Shown: piece by piece, positions 17,436 through 25,647 of the stretch
How the letters are laid out: every line of letters starts with the position of its first letter
How positions within the stretch are numbered: position 1 is the stretch's first letter
Assembly (NCBI GenBank): GCA_900472605.1
Contig: UCJD01000036.1
Span: 1-64,000 of the forward strand
Direction: 5' to 3'
Length of the DNA: 64,000 bases
DNA from: Hyphomicrobiales bacterium
GTDB lineage: Bacteria > Pseudomonadota > Alphaproteobacteria > Rhizobiales > Rhizobiaceae
Notes under the pieces: model-generated
What the model was told of the DNA's origin: nothing
Seen by the model: only the letters and a program-made list of their open reading frames with translations
The model's database searches: none
Translations under genes and position numbers: made by a program

Positions 17436-18710
17436 ATGCGGATGACCAAATGCAGCATCATCGCAGCGGCCACGTTAGCGCTGGCGAGTAGCGTCGCCCA
17501 CGCCGACGTGACCTTGAGTGTGTTGATCGACACCAATCCGGAGACCATCGCTTCGTTTGATGCCGTCTCCAAAGCTTACATCGAGAAAAATCCCGATGTG
17601 ACCTTCGACGTCGAGCAGCGCGCGGGTGGTTCCGAGGGCGACAACATCGTCAAGACCCGCCTGGCAACCGGCGAGATGCCGGACATTTTCCAGTATAACA
17701 GCGGCTCTCTTTTCAAAGCCCTGAAGCCTGAGCAGACGATGGCCGATCTTTCGGACCTGCCTTCCGCCGCCGGCATTCTCGAGAGTTTCAAAAAAGTCGT
17801 CAGCGGAACCGACGGCCATCTGCGAGGCATCCCGTTTGGTCCCGCGATGGGCGGCGGAATTTTCTACAACAGGAAAATCTATGCCGAGCTTGGCCTACAG
17901 CCGCCAAAGACCTGGGCCGAATTCATGGCCAACAACGAGAAGATCAAGGCAGCTGGCAAAGTCGCCATCGCCCAGACTTACGGCACGACCTGGACGTCAC
18001 AGATATTCGTTCTTGCTGATTTCTTCAACGTCCAGACCGAGGTTCCGACCTTTGCTGAAGACTACACTGCCAACAAGGTGAAGTATGCCACGACACCTGC
18101 GGCACTTCGCGGTTTCGAGCATCAGGAAGAAGTGGCGAAGGCGGGATTCTTCAACGAGGATTTCGGTGCCGCGAGTTTCGATGACGGTATGCGCATGGTT
18201 TCGACGGGTGAAGCAGCACATTATCCCAGCCTGACCTTCGGGATCGGCAACATCCAGCAGAATTTCCCCGACAACATTAAAGACGTCGGATTTTTCGCAG
18301 AGCCCGGGACCGACGCCGCCAAGAACGGTCTGACGATCTGGATGCCGGCCGCACTTTATCTCTCTGCGAAGGCTGAACATCTTGAGGAAGCGAAGAAGTT
18401 CCTCGATTTCGTTGCCTCCAAGGACGGTTGCGAGCTGATGGCCAAGGCGGTTCCGTCAGGGCCTTATCTGATCAAGGGCTGCGAGCTGCCGAAGGACGTG
18501 CCGCAGGCCGTCACGGACATGCTGCCGTATTTCCAGACGGAAGGTCGCGCCGGCCCGGCGCTGGAATTCCTGTCGCCCGTGAAGGGACCGGCGCTCGAGC
18601 AGATCACCGTCGAGGTCGGAACGGGCATCCGTTCCGCCAAGGACGCAGCCGCGCTCTACGACCAGGACGTCGCAAAGCAGGCAAAGCAGCTCGGCCTGCC
18701 GAACTGGTAA
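17436..18710 (+). CDS. Sugar ABC transporter substrate-binding protein (family 1)
   Basis: A 424-residue extracellular solute-binding protein with a Sec signal peptide (MRMTKCSIIAAATLALASS, cleavage near VAHA-D). The mature start VTLSVLIDTNPETIASF and the pattern TGEMPDIFQYNSG match CUT1-type oligosaccharide binding proteins. AGGAGG at 17422-17427 lies 8 bases from ATG 17436 and only 2 from ATG 17430, so 17436 is chosen. In context it should bind rhamnosides or rhamnose-containing oligosaccharides in the periplasm for the two permeases downstream. A strong hairpin follows its stop codon, as expected when the binding protein is made in excess. Confidence 0.9.
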   Translation: MRMTKCSIIAAATLALASSVAHADVTLSVLIDTNPETIASFDAVSKAYIEKNPDVTFDVEQRAGGSEGDNIVKTRLATGEMPDIFQYNSGSLFKALKPEQTMADLSDLPSAAGILESFKKVVSGTDGHLRGIPFGPAMGGGIFYNRKIYAELGLQPPKTWAEFMANNEKIKAAGKVAIAQTYGTTWTSQIFVLADFFNVQTEVPTFAEDYTANKVKYATTPAALRGFEHQEEVAKAGFFNEDFGAASFDDGMRMVSTGEAAHYPSLTFGIGNIQQNFPDNIKDVGFFAEPGTDAAKNGLTIWMPAALYLSAKAEHLEEAKKFLDFVASKDGCELMAKAVPSGPYLIKGCELPKDVPQAVTDMLPYFQTEGRAGPALEFLSPVKGPALEQITVEVGTGIRSAKDAAALYDQDVAKQAKQLGLPNW

Positions 18711-18720
18711 CCTCCCAGAC

Positions 18721-18753
18721 GCACCTTGCCCGTGAGACATCCGGGCAAGGTGC
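18721..18753 (+). other. Intercistronic hairpin between binding-protein and permease genes
   Basis: Perfect 12-base-pair stem: GCACCTTGCCCG (18721-18732) and CGGGCAAGGTGC (18742-18753) with a 9-base loop and no T-run. Such stems between binding-protein and permease genes (classically malE-malF) stabilise the upstream message or reduce read-through, giving more binding protein than permease. Confidence 0.75.
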
Positions 18754-18764
18754 TAGGAGCCGCT

Positions 18765-19628
18765 ATGGTTATACGCAAGTCACCCTACCCCTATTGGTTC
18801 ATCCTGCCGGCGGCGGTCATCTTCACCGTCTTGTTCCTGGCGCCCACAATCGCATCCTTCTGGTTCAGCCTGACACGTTGGGACTTGTTCACCACGGAGT
18901 TCATCGGGCTTGAGAACTACCGGCAGTTCTTTCGCGAGCCATTCCTCATCCAGGGGCTGACCAACACCGTCATCTATGCGCTGACGACGTCCGTCGCGAA
19001 GACGGTTCTTGGCCTGCTTCTGGCTGTCTTGCTGACATCCGGCCTTTGGGCTCAGGGCCTTCTTCGAACGGTGATTTTCTTTCCTGTGCTGGTGTCGACC
19101 ATCGGCGTCGGCATAACCTTTTCCGTTCTGATGCATCCGACGCGCGGCATCATCAATGTCGCGCTGGCCGCCATCGGCATACACGGACCGGGCTGGCTGA
19201 CGGATCCGGCGCTGGCGCTTTACTCGATCGTGCTCGTCGATCTCTGGAAGGGCATCGGACTTGCGACGGTGATCTATATTGCGGGGTTGGCATCCATCAG
19301 TCCCGACTACTACGAGGCGGCGCGCATCGATGGCGCAACGAGGTCGCAGATGCTTTTCCGCGTGACAATACCCCTGGTCAAGCCGGCGACGATCACCGTC
19401 ATCACCCTTTCGCTGATCGGCGGACTACGCAGCTTCGATCTCATCTGGGCGATGACAAAGGGCGGCCCCGGCTTTTCCTCGGATGTGCTCGCAAGTGTGA
19501 TCTACAAGCAATATCAGGCCGGGTTTTACGGTCTATCCACGGCCGGAAACGTCATCCTGTTCGTCCTGATCGCCGCGATCATTTTGCCGCTTACCTTCTG
19601 GCTCAATCGCAGGGAGATCGATGTATGA
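18765..19628 (+). CDS. Sugar ABC transporter permease (MalF type)
   Basis: A 287-residue integral membrane protein with six predicted helices. The cytoplasmic EAA loop YYEAARIDGATRSQMLFRVTIPL, which docks on the ATPase, lies about residues 185-207, and the chain ends in WLNRREIDV. ATG 18765 with TAGGAG upstream is a better start than codons inside the preceding hairpin. It pairs with the next permease, whose start overlaps its stop (ATGA), forming the heterodimeric channel of the predicted rhamnoside importer. Confidence 0.9.
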   Translation: MVIRKSPYPYWFILPAAVIFTVLFLAPTIASFWFSLTRWDLFTTEFIGLENYRQFFREPFLIQGLTNTVIYALTTSVAKTVLGLLLAVLLTSGLWAQGLLRTVIFFPVLVSTIGVGITFSVLMHPTRGIINVALAAIGIHGPGWLTDPALALYSIVLVDLWKGIGLATVIYIAGLASISPDYYEAARIDGATRSQMLFRVTIPLVKPATITVITLSLIGGLRSFDLIWAMTKGGPGFSSDVLASVIYKQYQAGFYGLSTAGNVILFVLIAAIILPLTFWLNRREIDV

Positions 19629-20449
19629 CCCGGCGCCAGTTTTACATCGGAGCCTCCGCGTTGGCCGCTTGCGGCGTGATCTTCGTGATGCCGTTCCTGT
19701 TCATCTTCCTCACGGCGGCGAAGACGAAGCAGGATGCCGCAGCACTGAAATTCAGCCTGCCGAACGAATGGCAACTCTGGACGAATTTCCTCGATGTGAT
19801 CGAAGCCCGTAACTATATGCTTTTGCTAGCCTATTTCAACTCGACGGTCATCACGGTGGCTGCCGTTACCTTGCTGGTCCTGTTCGGCGCAATGGTCGGC
19901 TATGTGTTACAGCGCCGCCCCTCGAGCTGGAATGCGCTCATCTATGCATTCGTGCTCGCCGGATTGATGATCCCGCCCGCCGTCGTTCCGACGATCTGGG
20001 TGTTGCAGGCACTTGGCTTGTTCAAGACGATTTCCGGCATGGTTCTGATCCAGGTCGCCTACGGCCTGTCGTTTACCGTACTGCTCTTTCGAAGCTTCAT
20101 CGCGACAATACCGCGCGATCTCGATGAGGCGGCGATCATTGACGGCGCCAAGCCGTTGCAAATCTTCTTCCGTGTCGTCCTGCCCTTGTTGAAGCCGGTA
20201 ACCGTGACCGTCATCGTCGTCCAGTCGATCGCCATCTTCAACGATTTCACCAACCCGCTCTACTATCTTCCCGGCCGCGAGAACGTCACCGTGCAGCTCA
20301 CCCTCTACAACTTCCAGGGACAGTTTCAGACGCAGTTCAATCTGCTGTTCATGAACATCCTGCTTGTGACCATCCCGCCGCTGATCGTCTTCATCTTCTT
20401 CAATCGGCAGATCGTGGCGGGCATGACGGCCGGCGCAGTGAAAGGATAA
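19625..20449 (+). CDS. Sugar ABC transporter permease (MalG type)
   Basis: A 274-residue permease with six predicted helices and the EAA motif LDEAAIIDGAKPLQIFFRVVLPL near residues 165-187. The start overlaps the previous gene by four bases (ATGA), so the two are translationally coupled. The first helix (YIGASALAACGVIFVMPFLF) and the C-terminal FFNRQIVAGMTAGAVKG are typical of MalG-type CUT1 permeases. It is the second half of the importer's membrane channel. Confidence 0.9.
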   Translation: MTRRQFYIGASALAACGVIFVMPFLFIFLTAAKTKQDAAALKFSLPNEWQLWTNFLDVIEARNYMLLLAYFNSTVITVAAVTLLVLFGAMVGYVLQRRPSSWNALIYAFVLAGLMIPPAVVPTIWVLQALGLFKTISGMVLIQVAYGLSFTVLLFRSFIATIPRDLDEAAIIDGAKPLQIFFRVVLPLLKPVTVTVIVVQSIAIFNDFTNPLYYLPGRENVTVQLTLYNFQGQFQTQFNLLFMNILLVTIPPLIVFIFFNRQIVAGMTAGAVKG

Positions 20450-20452
20450 TCT

Positions 20453-21433
20453 ATGACAAGCGTTGTTCTCGACGGCGTAAAAAAGAGTTTCGGCAGCCTG
20501 GAAGTCATCAAGGGCGTCGATCTCACCATCGGCACCGGAGAGTTTTGCGTGTTCGTTGGCCCGTCAGGCTGCGGCAAGTCAACGTTGCTGAGGATGATCT
20601 CGGGCCTTGAAACATCAAGCGCCGGGAAGATCGTCATCGGCGACAAGGATGTGACCAACGCCGAACCCTCTGAGCGCGGCATTGCAATGGTGTTTCAGTC
20701 CTATGCTTTATACCCGCACCTCACTGTGGCCGAGAATATCGGCTTCGGCCTTTCGCTTGCCAGACGGCCCAAGGCGGAAATCGCCGAGAAAGTCAAACAG
20801 ACCGCCGATGTCCTGCAGCTCTCGCATCTGCTCGATCGCAAACCGAAAGCGCTTTCCGGCGGCCAGCGACAGCGCGTGGCCATCGGTAGGGCCATTATCC
20901 GCAATCCGGAAGTGTTTCTGTTCGATGAACCACTTTCCAACCTCGACGCCTCGCTGCGCTCGCAAATGCGCATGGAGCTCACCGAACTGCATGCGCGGCT
21001 TGGCGCGACCATGATCTATGTCACGCACGACCAAGTGGAAGCCATGACCATGGCCGACAAGATCGTCGTGTTGAATGGCGGTCATATCGAACAGGTTGGC
21101 TCTCCGATGGCGCTCTACAACGGTCCGCAGACCGCCTTTGTCGCGGGCTTCATAGGATCGCCCAAGATGAACCTCTTTGAAGGGGCGCTCGCCACGGACG
21201 AGGGATGCCGCATTTACGGAATTCGACCCGAGCACCTGTCGCTTTCGGCGACCGATGGCAAGTGGCGGGGCATTGTCCGGCACATCGAGCGACTGGGGGC
21301 GGATTCTATCGTTCATCTCGATGTCGAGACGCTAGGATCGTTGATGGTCCGCACCGACGGCGACAGGACCATTGCCATCGGCGACGCGGCGTTCGCCTCG
21401 CCAATGCCGAACAAGGAACATCGCTTCGCCTAG
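20453..21433 (+). CDS. Sugar ABC transporter ATP-binding protein (UgpC/MsmK type)
   Basis: A 326-residue ATPase that energises the preceding permeases. Walker A GPSGCGKST (about residues 38-46), Q-loop FQSYALYP, signature LSGGQRQRVAIGRAI, Walker B VFLFDEPLSNLD and H-loop VTHDQ are all present. The C-terminal TOBE-like region (from about 235) is shorter than in typical MalK/UgpC proteins of 350-370 residues. Only three bases separate it from the permease gene. It closes the rhamnoside operon; repA follows on the same strand about 320 bases later. Confidence 0.92.
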   Translation: MTSVVLDGVKKSFGSLEVIKGVDLTIGTGEFCVFVGPSGCGKSTLLRMISGLETSSAGKIVIGDKDVTNAEPSERGIAMVFQSYALYPHLTVAENIGFGLSLARRPKAEIAEKVKQTADVLQLSHLLDRKPKALSGGQRQRVAIGRAIIRNPEVFLFDEPLSNLDASLRSQMRMELTELHARLGATMIYVTHDQVEAMTMADKIVVLNGGHIEQVGSPMALYNGPQTAFVAGFIGSPKMNLFEGALATDEGCRIYGIRPEHLSLSATDGKWRGIVRHIERLGADSIVHLDVETLGSLMVRTDGDRTIAIGDAAFASPMPNKEHRFA

Positions 21434-21754
21434 CCGCTGTTTCAAGCACCGACCAACGGAATCGATCGCTCGGTTCATCGGCATTGGTTCCCGGTTTGGT
21501 AGCTGGTTAACTAATTTCGACGGCGCTGGTCGCGGCGCCGGGCGATAAGAGCATTTGAAAACCTGGACGACGGGGAGAAATCTCCGTCGTGAAAGTGCGA
21601 GCGATCCCGATACCTTAGCGGTGACCGCATAAACTTTCCGCTTTCCTACTTAAGGTTTCGTTAACCCTATTGTTCTGGACGATTTTCGAGAATCGTGTTC
21701 TATCTTTGGCGGGCAATAGCCGGTAAATCGGCTCGGGGCCGCCAAGAGGGTAAA
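21434..21754 (+). promoter_or_regulatory. repABC upstream regulatory region
   Basis: No gene is visible in these 321 bases. Three inverted repeats are seen: ACGACGG...CCGTCGT (21567-21590, with a bulge), GCGGT/ACCGC around 21620, and an 18-base near-palindrome ACGATTTTCGAGAATCGT (21679-21696, one mismatched pair). In repABC plasmids RepA, helped by RepB, represses the operon by binding palindromes upstream of repA. The 21679 element, about 60 bases before the start, is the best operator candidate. I did not find a convincing parS-like 16-mer here. Confidence 0.5.
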
Positions 21755-22978
21755 ATGGCAATAGCACAACGGACGGAATCGGTGGTCGCTTCAAAGGAAG
21801 ATGCTGGCAGCAAGATCTTGCGCCACGCAGGTCTTCTTTCCGGGCAACTGCAGCAACTGCGTATGCGGATGTACCCGCCCAAATCTGAAAAGATGCTTCG
21901 TCAGTTTCTAACCAACGAGGTCTCCAAGCTCACTTCTATTCCTGATTCGACATTGAAGCTGATGTCGAGCGAAGGGCGCGGCCCGGTGCCCAGCAGGCTT
22001 GAGAACAATCATCGCGTTTACACGCTGTCCCAGATCAACGAATTGCGCGAACTTTTCGCAGCACAGAAACCGGCGGATGCGCTGCGCTTTCTTCCCCGTC
22101 GGCGGGAAGGCGAGCACCTTCAGGTTTTGGCGATCGCCAACTTCAAGGGCGGCAGTGCCAAGACCACCACCTGCGTCCATCTCGCGCACTATCTCGCCAT
22201 GCACGGCTATCGCGTCCTGGCGCTCGACTTGGACCCACAGGCGTCGCTGTCCGCACTTTTCGGCGCCCAGCCTGAAATGGATGTCGGCGCCAACGAGACG
22301 ATCTATGCAGCGCTCCGATACGATGAAGCCGAGCGCCGACCCATTCGCGATATCATTCGCAAGACCTACTTTGATGGCGTCGATCTTATTCCCGGCAATC
22401 TGGAGGTCATGGAATACGAGCACGAAACGCCTCGTGTCCTTGCGAATCGATCCGGATCCGGCGCCATTTTCTTCGAACGCCTGAAGCTTGCTCTCGCCGA
22501 GGTCGAGAACGACTACGACGTCGTCATTCTCGATACGCCGCCGTCCCTCGGCTTTCTCACGCTGAGCGCGATCTATGCCGCAACAAGCATGATCATAACC
22601 GTTCACCCGGCCATGCTCGATGTTGCATCAATGAGCCAGTTTCTTTTGATGATGGGCGACTTGATCAGCGTCTTGAATGAGAGCGGCGCAAAACTGGACC
22701 AGGACTTCATTCGTTACCTCGTGACACGCCACAATCCCAACGATGCGCCCCAGTCGCAAGTCGTGGCGATGATGCGCCATCTGTTTGGCCCGGACGTCCT
22801 CCTGCCCACCGCAATCGAGAGCACCGCTGTCGAAGCGGCCGGCCTGGCCAAGCGCTCGATTTATGAGCTCGAGATGGGGCAACTCGGGCGCGATACACAT
22901 AAGCGTGCCCGCGAAGCCGTTGATGCTGTCAACGATGCCATCGTTGGACTTCTCAACAAGAGCTGGGGGCGCCCGTGA
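21755..22978 (+). CDS. repA: Plasmid partition protein RepA (ParA-type ATPase)
   Basis: A 407-residue ParA-type ATPase of repABC plasmids. Residues about 50-110 hold the N-terminal helix-turn-helix region (FLTNEVSKLTSIPDSTLKLM). The deviant Walker A motif FKGGSAKTTTCVHLAHYLA begins near residue 130, and VVILDTPPSLGFLTL is the Walker B region. RepA segregates the replicon with RepB and parS and represses the repABC operon. ATG 21755 with AAGAGGG upstream is chosen over an in-frame codon at 21695. The stop overlaps the repB start (GTGA). Confidence 0.96.
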   Translation: MAIAQRTESVVASKEDAGSKILRHAGLLSGQLQQLRMRMYPPKSEKMLRQFLTNEVSKLTSIPDSTLKLMSSEGRGPVPSRLENNHRVYTLSQINELRELFAAQKPADALRFLPRRREGEHLQVLAIANFKGGSAKTTTCVHLAHYLAMHGYRVLALDLDPQASLSALFGAQPEMDVGANETIYAALRYDEAERRPIRDIIRKTYFDGVDLIPGNLEVMEYEHETPRVLANRSGSGAIFFERLKLALAEVENDYDVVILDTPPSLGFLTLSAIYAATSMIITVHPAMLDVASMSQFLLMMGDLISVLNESGAKLDQDFIRYLVTRHNPNDAPQSQVVAMMRHLFGPDVLLPTAIESTAVEAAGLAKRSIYELEMGQLGRDTHKRAREAVDAVNDAIVGLLNKSWGRP

Positions 22979-24018
22979 GCAAATCTCCACGCAAATCCAT
23001 CGTCGCAAGCTTCGGCCTCCTGTCTGCCGAGCTCGAGAGCGACAAGACAACCGACGTCAACCGCGAAATTCCCCCTGCCCCGTCGCCTGCGACGGGAAAT
23101 CGTGTTGGCGCGGGCGTGATCGGTGCCGCGCACCGCGCGATAGACGACATCCGTACCGAACGCGATCGGTTGAAAGCGCTCGTGGAATCGGGCGGTGCGA
23201 CGGTTCGAGACGTGGATCCGTCCTTGATCGATCCATCCCCCTACCCCGACCGTCTGCCCGACGACGATGCCGCAAGCTTCGACACTTTCAAGCGATCGAT
23301 CGAAGCCGACGGGCAGAAGGTTCCTATCCAGATACGCAAGCATCCCGCTGACCCGGGACGCTTTCAAATTGTCTATGGACACAGGCGTTGGCGAGCGGCC
23401 AAGGAACTCAACAAGACTGTACGCGCTGTCGAAGTCGACATGTCCGACCTCGATCTCGTCGTGGCCCAAGGCATCGAGAATGCCAGCCGGCAGGACCTGA
23501 CCTGGATAGAGCGTGCATTGTTTGCATCCCGCATGGACGATGCAGGCATAAAGGCGCGTGAGATATATGCAGCATTGTCGATCGAGGCCGCCGAGCTTGC
23601 GCGCATGCGCAGCGTCTACCGTGCCGTGCCTGCCGATATTATCGAGGCAATCGGTCGCGCGCCTAAGGTCGGCCGGCCACGATGGCTGGATCTGGCAAAG
23701 CTGATTTCCAGCGAACCGGCATCCTTGGACATTGCCAGAGAAACGCTTGCGTTGAAGGCTGATCCCACGGAGTTCTCCGACCAGAGGTTCCAACGCGTGT
23801 TGGCGAGCCTCAAGACCGAGGCGGAACCAAGACCTGCGCAGACGTTGATGCCGATTATCGACAGCAATGGAACGCGTCTCGGTGCGTGCGTCATCACGCT
23901 GAAGGAAATTAGACTTGTAGCCGAGAACGGCCTTGAGCGTGACTTTTTGAAATTCATTGGAGCAGAGCTGCCGACATTGGTCGAGCGGTTTGCTGCCCTG
24001 CGGGAAACCAAGCTCTGA
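22975..24018 (+). CDS. repB: Plasmid partition protein RepB (ParB-type)
   Basis: A 347-residue ParB-family centromere-binding protein. The ParB/sulfiredoxin-like core is around residues 75-160, with GHRRWRAAKEL and the helix SRQDLTWIERALFASRMDDAG; a helix-turn-helix region follows. GTG is used as the start, overlapping the repA stop by four bases, the standard arrangement in repABC operons. It should bind the parS-like palindromes found downstream of repC and stimulate the RepA ATPase. Confidence 0.95.
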   Translation: MSKSPRKSIVASFGLLSAELESDKTTDVNREIPPAPSPATGNRVGAGVIGAAHRAIDDIRTERDRLKALVESGGATVRDVDPSLIDPSPYPDRLPDDDAASFDTFKRSIEADGQKVPIQIRKHPADPGRFQIVYGHRRWRAAKELNKTVRAVEVDMSDLDLVVAQGIENASRQDLTWIERALFASRMDDAGIKAREIYAALSIEAAELARMRSVYRAVPADIIEAIGRAPKVGRPRWLDLAKLISSEPASLDIARETLALKADPTEFSDQRFQRVLASLKTEAEPRPAQTLMPIIDSNGTRLGACVITLKEIRLVAENGLERDFLKFIGAELPTLVERFAALRETKL

Positions 24019-24063
24019 TCGCTCTCAAAGCTGTCGGCTGATCCACGAAAGGAAAACAAGCAA

Positions 24064-24116
24064 AAGAAAAAGGCCCCCAAACGTTGCCGTCGTGGAAGCC
24101 TCTCTCTCTGTGTAGC
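24064..24116 (-). ncRNA. Counter-transcribed antisense RNA of repABC (ctRNA, incompatibility RNA)
   Basis: The repB-repC spacer holds the conserved antisense RNA that controls RepC synthesis. On the minus strand a promoter (24123-24151) would start transcription near 24116. The RNA ends in an intrinsic terminator: AGGCTTCC pairs with GGGGGCCT (two G-U pairs), followed by TTTTTCTTTT opposite 24062-24071. Homologous RNAs in rhizobial plasmids (p42d, pTi) pair with the repC leader and cause its premature termination or translational block, setting copy number and incompatibility. The ends are estimated. Confidence 0.8.
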
Positions 24117-24122
24117 AACTAG

Positions 24123-24151
24123 AGAATCGCATTTCCCCGAATCACAGTCAA
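24123..24151 (-). promoter_or_regulatory. Promoter of the repABC antisense RNA
   Basis: Read on the minus strand: -35 TTGACT (24151-24146), exactly 17 bases, -10 GATTCT (24128-24123). This is a good housekeeping-sigma promoter placed and directed as expected for the ctRNA of repABC plasmids. Confidence 0.75.
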
Positions 24152-24209
24152 GACACTTTGGCACCTAATTTGGTGGACGGCTTTCTTTTGCCTTTTGAAA
24201 GGTGAAAAA

Positions 24210-25400
24210 ATGCACGTTGCAGATATAACGACGCCCTTTGGGCGGCGGCCGATGACGCTTGCGTTGATGAAACGCCAGGCAGTGGCTGCAAAGATCGAAT
24301 CGGGTTCGTCTGTCGACAAGTGGAAGGTTTTCCGAGATGCATCGGAGGCCCGGACTTTGCTTGGCATTCAGGATAGAGCACTCGCGGTTTTGAATGCACT
24401 CCTGACATTCTATCCTGAGAGCGAGTTGGCTTCCGATCGCGCCATGATCGTATTTCCCTCGAATGCGCAGCTTTCCATTCGAGCCCACGGCATCACCGGA
24501 ACCACGTTGCGCCGCCATCTCGCCGCACTTGTCGATGCAGGGCTCATCTTGCGCAGGGACAGTGCAAACGGGAAGCGTTATGCCAGAAAAGATCGCGCTG
24601 GAGAGATCGAGCAGGCCTACGGTTTTGACCTCTCGCCCTTGCTTGCCCGCGCGTTGGAATTGGCCATGTTGTCGGAACGAATTGTGGCCGAGAGGGCCCT
24701 CTTTCGGCGAACGAAAGAGACCCTGTCGATTTGCCGCCGCGACGTACGCAAGCTGATTTCAGCCGCCATCGTCGAAGGTGTTTCCGGCGATTGGGCAACA
24801 ATTGAATCGCGTTATGTCGATCTCGTCGGCAGCATTCCGCGTGCACCGTCCCTGAGCGAGTTGCAGGACAGCCTCGATGGTATCGAGAGCCTACGCCAGC
24901 TTGTGCTTAATCTTCTGGAAAATAAACTGAATTCCGAAAAAATGGTCACCGATGACATCGGATTTGACCGTCACATACAGAATTCAAATACAGAATCCAT
25001 AATTGAAATTGAACCGCATGGAGAAGAGCAGACGGAACGATCGTCATCGAGCTCCAATCAACACGAGCCCACAAAGACCTTTCCATTGAGCATGGTGTTG
25101 CGAGCCTGCCCGGAAATTTCGAGCTACGGCCCGGGTGGCACAGTTTCGAGTTGGCGGGAGCTGATGGAAGCAGCAGTGCTTGTGCGATCAATGCTCGGTG
25201 TAACGTCCGGCGCCTATCGAAATGCCTGCGAGATCATGGGACCTGAAAACGCTGCCGCAACGATGGCCTGCATCTTCCAGCGGGCAGGGCATATCAATTC
25301 GGCCGGTGGTTATCTCAGAGATCTGACAGCAAGGGCGCAAAGACGAGAATTCTCGCTTGGTCCGGTTTTGATGGCGCTGCTGAGGGCAAATGGCGGGTAG
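24210..25400 (+). CDS. repC: Plasmid replication initiator RepC
   Basis: A 396-residue RepC, the initiator essential for repABC plasmids. The N-terminal winged-helix part (MTLALMKRQAV ... VFPSNAQLSIRAHGITGTTLRRHLAALVDAGLI) binds DNA; the C-terminal domain (PLSMVLRACPEISSYGPGGTV onward) is also conserved in the family. ATG 24210 lies just after GAAAGGTG; an in-frame TTG at 24195 is less likely. In characterised members the replication origin lies inside repC itself, and an AT-rich island with direct repeats is visible in the middle of this gene. Translation is controlled by the antisense RNA in the 191-base leader. Confidence 0.95.
   Translation: MHVADITTPFGRRPMTLALMKRQAVAAKIESGSSVDKWKVFRDASEARTLLGIQDRALAVLNALLTFYPESELASDRAMIVFPSNAQLSIRAHGITGTTLRRHLAALVDAGLILRRDSANGKRYARKDRAGEIEQAYGFDLSPLLARALELAMLSERIVAERALFRRTKETLSICRRDVRKLISAAIVEGVSGDWATIESRYVDLVGSIPRAPSLSELQDSLDGIESLRQLVLNLLENKLNSEKMVTDDIGFDRHIQNSNTESIIEIEPHGEEQTERSSSSSNQHEPTKTFPLSMVLRACPEISSYGPGGTVSSWRELMEAAVLVRSMLGVTSGAYRNACEIMGPENAAATMACIFQRAGHINSAGGYLRDLTARAQRREFSLGPVLMALLRANGG
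24905..25015. other. AT-rich island inside repC, candidate origin of replication (oriV)
   Basis: Within repC, roughly 24905-25015 is clearly AT-rich compared with surrounding GC-rich coding DNA and carries a direct repeat ATACAGAAT (24975-24983 and 24988-24996; 13-base period). Known repABC replicons place oriV in an AT-rich part of repC, so this is the likely melting and initiation region. Position inferred from base composition only. Confidence 0.55.
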
Positions 25401-25433
25401 CGGGTGCGTCGTCCTGAAGCTAAAGTGACTGAT

Positions 25434-25449
25434 GTTGCCAGCTGTCAAG
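25434..25449. promoter_or_regulatory. parS-like centromere site 1
   Basis: G-TTGCCAGCTGTCAA-G, a palindrome centred on AGCT with one mismatched pair, 34 bases after the repC stop. It matches site 2 in 13 of 14 core positions. Spacing downstream of repC suits a RepB-binding parS. Confidence 0.6.
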
Positions 25450-25631
25450 GTTTTGATGTTTGCGTGGGTCGGACCATGAGGTCACTCAAGCAGCTTATCG
25501 ACTGGGTCGGTGCTCCGCGCAGTTTGCCATTGTAGCTTTGAGGATAGAATATTGCTGGGCGGCTTTATATCTCGCGATCGATAGTTCTCGATCGACGGCT
25601 GACGAAGGGCTTAGATCCCGCCGCCTGAAAT

Positions 25632-25647
25632 GTTGACAGCTGTCAAT
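25632..25647. promoter_or_regulatory. parS-like centromere site 2
   Basis: TTGACAGCTGTCAA (25633-25646) is a perfect 14-base palindrome, 198 bases from site 1. repABC parS sites are palindromes of about 16 bases with a GC or AGCT centre. Two near-identical copies in an otherwise empty region after repC make this a good centromere candidate. Confidence 0.65.

Noticed and set aside
22919..22933. GTTGA...TCAAC inside repA as an extra parS site
   Set aside because: Only five-base arms and mismatched centre; the two palindromes after repC are far better and located in a gene-free region.
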